Positions 1-4,940 of a DNA stretch of 7,584 bases are shown here, piece by piece; positions within the stretch are counted from its first letter, which is position 1; every line of letters starts with the position of its first letter. The DNA comes from a bacterium (GTDB taxonomy: Bacteria; Gemmatimonadota; Gemmatimonadetes; Gemmatimonadales; Gemmatimonadaceae). The stretch is taken from contig JAJZRK010000153.1 in assembly GCA_021802745.1 (NCBI GenBank), positions 1 to 7,584 on the forward strand, in the 5' to 3' direction. The notes beneath the pieces are model-generated. The model saw only the letters and a program-made list of their open reading frames with translations, was not told the origin of the DNA and searched no databases. The position numbers and the translations under genes were made by a program.

Positions 1-98
1 CCGGGCGGAAGGGCCGGCGCCTCATTGCAGGCTGGGACCCCGACTATCTCCTCCATCTCCTCCGGATCGCCGTCCCCGCCACGGACACAAATTCATAA
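1..98 (+). CDS. 3' end of an unidentified gene (partial)
   Basis: A reading frame is open from base 3 and ends in TAA at 96-98. It gives 31 residues, GRKGRRLIAGWDPDYLLHLL followed by RIAVPATDTNS. Most codons end in G or C, as in the core genes of this window, and the residue mix looks like a folded protein tail: a basic start, then an amphipathic Leu-rich helix. The start lies outside the window, so no family can be named. The gene converges on the tRNA-Gln gene, with an inverted repeat beginning 19 bases after its stop. The main doubt is the short length; a chance open frame of this size is possible in GC-rich DNA. Confidence 0.5.
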   Translation, partial: GRKGRRLIAGWDPDYLLHLLRIAVPATDTNS

Positions 99-117
99 TG
101 CGTTTGCCCTGGGCGAT

Positions 118-246
118 AGAAGGCAGATGGCAGATGGCAGATGCCAGATGGAGGAAGGCGGATGGCAGAGGGCGATCACCGATCAGGCGAGTCGTCGTTC
201 GCCCGCCAGCCGTGATCTGCCATCTACCATCCGCCATCTGCCTTCT
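118..246. repeat. Inverted repeat with heptameric arms, 3' of tRNA-Gln
   Basis: The left arm (118-149) and right arm (215-246) are inverted copies that match at 29 of 32 positions, around a 65-base loop. The left arm contains three perfect copies of GGCAGAT (122-142) and a fourth variant, GCCAGAT (143-149). Read on the minus strand, the right arm contains GGCAGAT, GGCGGAT, GGTAGAT and GGCAGAT in the same phase. The loop holds more GGCGGAT/GGCAGAG-like units and a short GGGCGA/TCGCCC pairing. The element fills the space between the + strand gene ending at 98 and the tRNA 3' end at 253. It could form a strong hairpin in either transcript, but no T-run follows it on either strand, so it is not a textbook intrinsic terminator. 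Confidence 0.85.
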
Positions 247-252
247 GCTTCA

Positions 253-324
253 TTGCCCCCGGTGGATTCGAACCACCATTACCGGATCCAAAGACCGGCG
301 TCCTAGCCGTTGGACGAGGGGGCA
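253..324 (-). tRNA. tRNA-Gln (anticodon TTG)
   Basis: The minus strand folds as a complete 72-base cloverleaf. It has an acceptor stem TGCCCCC/GGGGGCA with the U1-A72 pair typical of bacterial tRNA-Gln, spacer TC, and D stem GTCC/GGAC with a GG-containing loop. The anticodon loop CTTTGGA places TTG at 34-36. The variable loop is TAAT, and the T arm is GGTGG/CCACC with loop TTCGAAT. The discriminator is A, and CCA is not encoded. The innermost anticodon-stem pair is T-T (positions 31 and 39), and G occupies position 37. A promoter-like sequence lies upstream, and an inverted repeat starts 6 bases after the 3' end. Confidence 0.93.
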
Positions 325-348
325 GTACTCTGCCAGCGCGGCGATGCA

Positions 349-376
349 ACTGTATGAAATATCACAATAGTGCCAA
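349..376 (-). promoter_or_regulatory. Probable sigma-70 promoter of tRNA-Gln
   Basis: On the minus strand a -35-like TTGGCA (371-376, five of six consensus bases) and a -10-like TACAGT (349-354, four of six) are separated by 16 bases of AT-rich sequence. Transcription would start near 342, giving a leader of about 18 bases before the mature tRNA 5' end at 324. This is a consensus match by eye in one of the few AT-rich patches of the window. Confidence 0.5.
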
Positions 377-691
377 CGACCGCTATGTCACCTGTCGATC
401 TGACTTGTCGAGGGTGGAAGTCTAATCTGCGCTCGCCTGACAAGACAAAACCATGTTGGACGTCGCTGAGGCAGTTGAATCGCTCTACGCTTGCCGCCAG
501 TTCGCCGGCTGTACTGCGGCCGACTTAACGAACGACCGAGTTCGATTTGCAGTGACGAGCCGGCAGTGTCCTCGTCGACCGAGTCTCAAGATGTTGACAT
601 TGAGCGATGACCGGGGCCGAGGGCACCTATCCGAGTTGCGAGCCTGGCGGTATCTCTCGAAGCACTTGAAACGCTCGCTATGTCTCCTGCG
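377..691. other. Gene-free stretch, no recognisable feature
   Basis: About 315 bases lie between the tRNA promoter and the 3' end of the toxin-like gene. A + strand frame is open across much of it (453-815), but it runs antisense into the toxin gene, has no similarity I recognise and has no good ribosome-binding site. I treat it as chance. I see no tRNA fragment, strong hairpin, terminator or repeat. GC content is lower than in the genes right of 2977, like the neighbouring cassette. Confidence 0.5.
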
Positions 692-1051
692 CTACTCCGG
701 TAGGTCAAACCCAAGCGCACCTAGAACAGAATCCTCAATCCGGCAAAGTTCATCCTCGCTGAGGAACCCGGCCCGAGGGAAGCTCACAAGTCGGGGGTTG
801 ACAGCCTGCAACTGAAAGCCGACGAAGACACTCGGAACCGTCAGGCCGTTCGTCGCGGATGCCTCGATGCGTGTTGTGAATGGAAAGCGAGTCGCTGCGA
901 GTTGCGATGTTCCGGGAACGACGAGGATCACCGGAACAGACTTCAGCGTCTCAGTTGCGCTGAGAATCACCGCGGGGCGTCGGCCGCTCTGAACGCTTCC
1001 ACGCTCGCGACTCGGGCTGGGGAAACTCACCCAGACAACATCACCGCGCAA
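692..1051 (-). CDS. MazF/PemK-family toxin-like protein
   Basis: The 119-residue product fits the MazF/PemK fold in length and motif order. It opens with RGDVVWVSFP (2-11), the usual first strand, followed by the hallmark G-R-R-P-A-VILS (23-31), the strand VPVILVVPGTS (39-49), and VPSVFVGFQLQAVNPRLV, which aligns with the family's core strands. The C-terminal helix is LSEDELCRIEDSVLGALGF. Arg25 and Thr48 occupy the places of the conserved catalytic Arg and Thr/Ser. Family members are sequence-specific endoribonucleases, usually held inactive by an antitoxin made upstream. The start is TTG with no evident Shine-Dalgarno, 9 bases after the stop of the 115-aa gene, which suggests coupled, limited translation. 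The fold assignment is firm; toxicity and cleavage specificity are inferred. Confidence 0.85.
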   Translation of the reverse strand: MRGDVVWVSFPSPSRERGSVQSGRRPAVILSATETLKSVPVILVVPGTSQLAATRFPFTTRIEASATNGLTVPSVFVGFQLQAVNPRLVSFPRAGFLSEDELCRIEDSVLGALGFDLPE

Positions 1052-1060
1052 CAGAGTGGG

Positions 1061-1408
1061 TTACCCGGGCAACGATCGTTCGAACTCCAAGAAAGAGCTC
1101 GACGCAGAGAAACTCATCGCCTCAATCTCTCGCTGTGCCGCTTCGATCTCCACCGTGGTGAAGCTTTCGCCACTTCGAGTTAGAATGCCGGCCGCGTCGA
1201 CGCACATCAATTGCTCGATTCTGGCCTGCAGCGCGACGGGGAACACGTCTCGCGATGAACTCGTCACCGAGACGCTTGGCGAGGCGAGAACAATAGTCAG
1301 TGCTGTGGCGCTCAGGGTGCGCGCGGAGCGGACGTCTGCATAGCCGGGCATTTCGCTCGTGGCTGGAGGAAGATCTGCGTAAGGAGACTTGACGGGAGTC
1401 GAGATCAT
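1061..1408 (-). CDS. Unknown 115-aa protein, candidate antitoxin
   Basis: I do not recognise this family. The ATG overlaps the TGA of the 273-aa gene (ATGA at 1405-1408), and the stop lies 9 bases before the MazF-like start. The first 25 residues (Pro, Ser) look unstructured. Residues 30-50 (RTLSATALTIVLASPSVSVT) suggest beta strands, and residues 53-70 look helical. The C-terminal part (81-112) is acidic, with Glu at 81, 87, 89, 94, 96, 108 and 110, and includes an amphipathic helix. A position directly upstream of a MazF-like gene and an acidic tail would fit an antitoxin that wraps the toxin. However, there is no AbrB/MazE, RHH or HTH motif that I can see, so this role is inferred from context only. 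Confidence 0.7.
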   Translation of the reverse strand: MISTPVKSPYADLPPATSEMPGYADVRSARTLSATALTIVLASPSVSVTSSSRDVFPVALQARIEQLMCVDAAGILTRSGESFTTVEIEAAQREIEAMSFSASSSFLEFERSLPG

Positions 1409-2226
1409 CGGGCGACGTCCGCAAGAAAGGCGACGACCTGCTTCGTGAGGTACGCGTAGGCCTCTCTAACGTACTCACTCGGCTGGCGAAGTTCCCTGTT
1501 CATCTCGAGCACTTGCTTGCCGGGGATGCTGGCTCGAACCTGCTCGGGAATACCGCTGACTGGGATCTGAACACCGTGCCACTTCGCGGTGAGATTTGCG
1601 ACGAGTAACCGTGGATCCTGCGGAACCGTCTCTATAGCTAAGTCTAGCTGTGCATTAGACATTGGCGTCGGGACGCTAGGATCCCCAACCAGCAACATGC
1701 CAGAGCCGAGCTTTATTGCGAACTCGGTGATATCTCGGCCGAGATGATTTCGCAGTGCCTCCGGATTCCGCAGCAAGCGCTCGGTCACAAAAGCGCGGGC
1801 CCCACCTGCGCCATCAAAGGACATCGTACTGGTGATCGCAACCTCCACCATCTGAACGAATCCGTGACGAGAACCCCAAACATGCTCAAAACCGGCAAAG
1901 CAAGTATCGGCCATGTCCTCGTACAGCTTCACAGCCTTGTGAGATCCACTCTCCGCGACCAAGAAACGGAACAAGCCGGATGCTGCTGAACCGGGGGTCT
2001 GCATGGGTACCGGAAGAAGTCCAACCCGTACTTCGCATAAATAGTCAGGCGACCTCCGATTGAGCATCACGAGCTCCTCCGGAAGCTGCTGCATTTCCGG
2101 TAGCTCGATCCCTTCGCCCGTCACGCAGTCATAGAATGCTAAGTTGTCCTTGCGCTCGAGTCTGATCGAACTCGGGAAGAGATACGCGATCGCGATTCGG
2201 CGGACCTGCTGAGAATCATGATTCAT
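1405..2226 (-). CDS. Unknown 273-aa protein of the MazF-like cassette
   Basis: The family is not recognised. The product looks soluble, with no signal peptide or membrane helix. It has strand-like segments near the N terminus (RRIAIAYLFP at 9-18, YLCEVRVGLLPVP at 62-74, GLFRFLVAES at 84-93), then a helix-rich middle (AVKLYEDMADTCFAGFEHVW, 98-117; FVTERLLRNPEALRNHLGRD, 146-165). The C terminus is predicted helical (YVREAYAYLTKQVVAFLADV, 252-271). Both ends overlap neighbours by ATGA: the start with the stop of the ORF ending at 2223, the stop with the start of the 115-aa gene. Translation is therefore probably coupled across all of them. It could be a sensor, a second regulatory partner of the MazF-like protein, or unrelated cargo; the sequence does not say. 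GC content is well below that of ispE and the other core genes. Confidence 0.8.
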   Translation of the reverse strand: MNHDSQQVRRIAIAYLFPSSIRLERKDNLAFYDCVTGEGIELPEMQQLPEELVMLNRRSPDYLCEVRVGLLPVPMQTPGSAASGLFRFLVAESGSHKAVKLYEDMADTCFAGFEHVWGSRHGFVQMVEVAITSTMSFDGAGGARAFVTERLLRNPEALRNHLGRDITEFAIKLGSGMLLVGDPSVPTPMSNAQLDLAIETVPQDPRLLVANLTAKWHGVQIPVSGIPEQVRASIPGKQVLEMNRELRQPSEYVREAYAYLTKQVVAFLADVAR

Positions 2227-2704
2227 GGCTCAAAGAAGTTAGAACGCAACTGCACCGATGCGCTAGCCTTGCAAGAACCGATGATCAGGGCAAGCCAATC
2301 GGAGGGCGCGTCCCCGCCGTGCCCGTCTTGACAGAGTGGCGTCTCGTAAACGCTGCGATTGCTTTTGCTTAGATGCAAGCGCCGACCTTGCCACGACGTG
2401 TACGGAACACGGAACGCGCAGAGGCGCCAGTGAGCCCGTAGCGGACCCTCGTCGCTGATTTCTCGCGACGGATGTAACGGTAGGCGGTGCCAAGCGGCGT
2501 GTCGACTCACGCAGCAGACGACCGACACCGGCAACCTCGCGACTTGACGAACGCTACTCCTGCGTCCGTGGCCGGGCGCAGGCCCGCCGAATGCAAGTAT
2601 CCATCCGTTAGCCGTATCAGATCCGCGACGGCACATGCCCATTCACGCAACTCGTCACGCCACGTAACATAGGCGACGGCGCGGTCTTGACGGATCTCTG
2701 ACAC
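2223..2704 (-). pseudogene. Probably frameshifted first gene of the cassette
   Basis: Two minus-strand frames look coding in succession. From a GTG at 2704, the first gives MSEIRQDRAVAYVTWRDELR and continues to a TGA at 2507-2509, with protein-like character until about residue 57 (base 2534). The second frame is open from before 2642 but looks natural only in its later part, including GPLRAHWRLCAFRVPYTSW and DWLALIIGSC. It ends in NFFEP with a TGA that overlaps the ATG of the 273-aa gene. Loss of one base near 2535-2510 would join them into a product of about 160 residues. No classical slippery heptamer is visible in the overlap, so decay or a sequence error is likelier than programmed frameshifting. 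It may instead be two small genes, or partly noncoding. No family is recognised. Confidence 0.4.
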
Positions 2705-2748
2705 CGGCGACGTATCTTCCGCGCATTCATCAACATGTGAGAGCGGCC

Positions 2749-2943
2749 ATGATGGTAGACGTTCGACAGTGCCGAGGCTGCGGATTTCCGGTGGTGCGCA
2801 TCGCCGCCATGTGCCCCAAGTGCAAGAAAGCGGCGCCCGGCTACACCGATCAGGAACTCACGGTGCGCCGCTGGAAGCTGCTGCTGAGCTTCATCGGCAT
2901 CCTCGCGCTCGTGGCGGCGTTTACGCTCCCCGGGGGGTCGTGA
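2749..2943 (+). CDS. Small zinc-ribbon membrane protein (64 aa)
   Basis: Two CxxC knuckles (Cys8/Cys11 in CRGCG and Cys22/Cys25 in CPKC) with a 10-residue spacing form a short treble-clef or zinc-ribbon module. A polar linker follows, then a single hydrophobic helix at about 44-60 (LLLSFIGILALVAAFTL) preceded by RRWK, and a short tail. The basic residues before the helix predict a cytoplasmic zinc ribbon on an inner-membrane anchor. GAGAG at 2739-2743 is a possible ribosome-binding site, 5 bases before the ATG at 2749 and 8 before the ATG at 2752. The GTG at 2737 would leave no room for it and is less likely. The gene is divergent from the accessory cassette and convergent with ispE (33-base gap). 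Function is unknown; such zinc-ribbon/helix miniproteins are common and mostly uncharacterised. Confidence 0.75.
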   Translation: MMVDVRQCRGCGFPVVRIAAMCPKCKKAAPGYTDQELTVRRWKLLLSFIGILALVAAFTLPGGS

Positions 2944-2976
2944 CTCGGGTAGGCGCCGCGCGAGTTGCGCTGGGCT

Positions 2977-3894
2977 CTACACGAACTCGACCGGCAACTG
3001 CGGCGCCGTTGTCGTGTGGACGGCCTGCCATCCGTTGGGGAGCGCCACTAGTCCGACCTCGGCGCGTCCCGGGGCCGCCGCCGTGTCGTCCGCCCGTTCC
3101 TGCACCGCGAACAGCGTCGAACCGGAGCCGCTCATCCGCGCAAAGACAGTTCGCGGCAGCGCCGCCAGTTGGGCGCGCAGCGTGGCGAGTGCCGGATGCT
3201 GCTCGAAGATCACACTCTCGAAGTCGTTCACGGCGTCGGCGGCGATGGCGCTCCACGCGCCCAGTGTGCGCGGCGAGCGCCACGAGGCGCCGGCGGACGC
3301 ACCCTGGTCGGCGCGCCGAGCCGCGAGCGCGGCGTAGGCCTCACTGGTATTCACGCCGAAGTTCGGGACGATCAGCGCGACAGGTGCGGCCGGGAGTGGC
3401 GGGAGGTCGAGCAGGCGCTCGCCGCGTCCCCAGGCAAGCGCGAGTTCCGACGGCGACGTCAGGAACGCCACGTCCGCACCCAGCCGGGCGGCAATGTCCA
3501 CGAGGACAGCGCTGCCCAGCGGTCGCGTGGCGAGCGCATCGAGCGCGCGCAGCACGGCGGCCGCGTCGGCGCTGCCGCCGCCGAGGCCGCCGCCGACGGG
3601 AATCCACTTCTCGATCTCGATGGCGAAACCGTTTGGCCAGCGCGCGATGGCGGCGTACGCGTCGGCCGCGCGCCACGCGAGGTTTCGCTCGACGGGGCCG
3701 AGGTCGGAGGCGCGGGCGGCGTCGCCAAAGGCCACGTCAATCGTCCGCGCGCTGGCCGGACGAACCGTCACGACGTCGGCGAGGGCGAGACGCTGGAAGA
3801 GCGTCTCGATCTGGTGGAAGCCGCTCTCCTCACGCGCGAGGATACGCAGCGTGAGGTTGATCTTCGCCTGCGCACGTACGCGGGCCGCGCTCAC
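2977..3894 (-). CDS. ispE: 4-diphosphocytidyl-2-C-methyl-D-erythritol kinase
   Basis: IspE phosphorylates CDP-ME on its 2-hydroxyl with ATP in the cytosolic MEP route to isoprenoids. The 305-aa length is normal for the family. Visible GHMP-kinase features are AKINL with the catalytic-site Lys11, the ATP-binding loop PVGGGLGGGSADAAA (99-113), LGADVAF with the catalytic Asp141, AWGRGE (154-159), NDFE (223-226), and the C-terminal glycine motif MSGSGSTLFAV (254-264). The start is GTG at 3894, overlapping the upstream TGA (GTGA). A GAGG 7 bases before it can serve as the ribosome-binding site. It is the last gene of a three-gene run and is probably expressed by coupling to the membrane-protein gene. 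No T-tailed terminator is visible in the 33-base gap to the convergent gene. Confidence 0.96.
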   Translation of the reverse strand: MSAARVRAQAKINLTLRILAREESGFHQIETLFQRLALADVVTVRPASARTIDVAFGDAARASDLGPVERNLAWRAADAYAAIARWPNGFAIEIEKWIPVGGGLGGGSADAAAVLRALDALATRPLGSAVLVDIAARLGADVAFLTSPSELALAWGRGERLLDLPPLPAAPVALIVPNFGVNTSEAYAALAARRADQGASAGASWRSPRTLGAWSAIAADAVNDFESVIFEQHPALATLRAQLAALPRTVFARMSGSGSTLFAVQERADDTAAAPGRAEVGLVALPNGWQAVHTTTAPQLPVEFV

Positions 3895-4937
3895 GGCACC
3901 GCCTCGTGCTCCCCGGTCACGCGCTGCACCTCGGCGTCCTTCGCCGCTTCGATGTCATCGAGGTGCAGGCCCATGCGCAGGAAATACCAGGCGCCGATCA
4001 CCGTGATGGGGATGAACGAGAGAAAGTGAAAGCCCAGCGCCCACGTCACCGCCTTCACCGGATCCACGCCGTACACGGGGAGAGCGAGCTTGGCCGCGGT
4101 CTCGAAGACGCCGACGAAGCCAGGCGACGACGGGACCGCAACGCCGATGACAATGATCCCCTGCACGAAGAGCGCGGCCGTGAACGGTGCGGCGATGCCG
4201 ACTGCGCGGAAGCCAAACCAGAAGGCAAGGGCGTTCATGAACCAGTGCACGAGCGCCCAGAAAAAGGTGGCGAGAAACCGCGACGGCTCACGCACGACCG
4301 CCAGGCCCGCGGCGAGGGCATGCACCAGCGCGCCCACGCGCTCCTTCCATCGCGGGAGCACCGCACCGGTGACCCGCACGGCGAATGACTCCATCGCGTG
4401 CGGCCACTGCGCCACGGCGAACAGCCCGCTGAACGACAGCAGCACCACGGCCGCCATCACCATGGCGATGGACTGCACGGGCCGGCCGCCGATGACGAAA
4501 TTCGCGGGGAAATCGGGGGCGAGCATGGCGGCCACGAGCAGGAGCACCACACAGAGGGCGTCGAACACGCGGTCCACGGCGAGCGAGGCAAGGGCCGCCG
4601 ACCAGGGAATCTCCTTGCGCTCCCGCACGAGCACGAAGACGCGCACCAGTTCGCCGGCGCGGGCGGGGAGGACGTTGTTGGCCATCATGCCGATGGCCGT
4701 GGCGCGCCAGAGCGGGCCGAAGGGCAGCTTGGGCGCGACGGGATCGAGAATCGTGCGCCACCGCCGCGCCCGCAGCGGGAAGATGAGCTGCGACGCCACG
4801 GTGCAGAGCGCCCAGAGCGTCAGGTCGCTGGCGCGCAGCGCGGATACCACCTGGGCAAAGGGGACGTCCTTGAGCGCATACCACAGCAGGAACGCGCTGA
4901 CCGCGATGCCGATCGCGCCGCGCGCGCCGAGTCGCAT
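3891..4937 (-). CDS. LPG-synthase TM/YbhN-type integral membrane protein
   Basis: The 348-aa product has about eight hydrophobic segments and the signature motifs of the lysylphosphatidylglycerol synthase transmembrane family (PF03706, formerly UPF0104). These are RARRWR (56-61), NNVLPARAGELVRV (87-100), LAVDRVFDAL (119-128) and PSSPGFVGVFE (269-279). It is the membrane (flippase-like) part only; the soluble aminoacyl-transferase domain of MprF is absent, and the C-terminal tail after about residue 325 is charged and cytoplasmic-looking. Stand-alone members are often annotated as flippase-like, and their substrates are mostly unknown, so lipid or polyprenyl-lipid transport is only an inference. 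The ATG lies 3 bases after the TAG of the Hpt-like gene, and the stop overlaps the ispE start. Linkage to ispE might suggest an isoprenoid-linked lipid substrate, but this is weak evidence. Confidence 0.88.
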   Translation of the reverse strand: MRLGARGAIGIAVSAFLLWYALKDVPFAQVVSALRASDLTLWALCTVASQLIFPLRARRWRTILDPVAPKLPFGPLWRATAIGMMANNVLPARAGELVRVFVLVRERKEIPWSAALASLAVDRVFDALCVVLLLVAAMLAPDFPANFVIGGRPVQSIAMVMAAVVLLSFSGLFAVAQWPHAMESFAVRVTGAVLPRWKERVGALVHALAAGLAVVREPSRFLATFFWALVHWFMNALAFWFGFRAVGIAAPFTAALFVQGIIVIGVAVPSSPGFVGVFETAAKLALPVYGVDPVKAVTWALGFHFLSFIPITVIGAWYFLRMGLHLDDIEAAKDAEVQRVTGEHEAVP

Positions 4938-4940
4938 GCG

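Noticed and set aside
122..149. GGCAGAT tandem units as a CRISPR-like array
   Set aside because: The units are contiguous 7-mers with no spacers and form inverted arms, so this is not a CRISPR array.
118..246. Inverted repeat as a classical rho-independent terminator for tRNA-Gln
   Set aside because: There is no T-run after the stem on either strand, and the arms and loop are far longer than usual.
453..815. + strand open frame of 120 codons
   Set aside because: It runs antisense into the MazF-like gene, has irregular composition and lacks a good ribosome-binding site.
1122..1478. Minus-strand 118-codon frame overlapping the 115-aa gene
   Set aside because: The Arg/Ser-rich product is out of frame with the ATGA-coupled gene; the 115-aa frame has better composition and gene spacing.
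2687..2718. TTGACG and TATCTT as a promoter for the zinc-ribbon gene
   Set aside because: The spacer is 20 bases, too long for a typical sigma-70 promoter, and the -10 match is poor.
253..2748. tRNA-Gln as the attachment site of an integrated island covering the cassette
   Set aside because: The low-GC cassette lies on the 5' side of the tRNA. I found no second copy of the tRNA 3' end near the other border, and no integrase gene is in the window.
2769..3854. + strand 361-codon Arg/Ala-rich frame
   Set aside because: It lies opposite ispE and has the Arg-rich composition typical of an antisense frame in GC-rich DNA.
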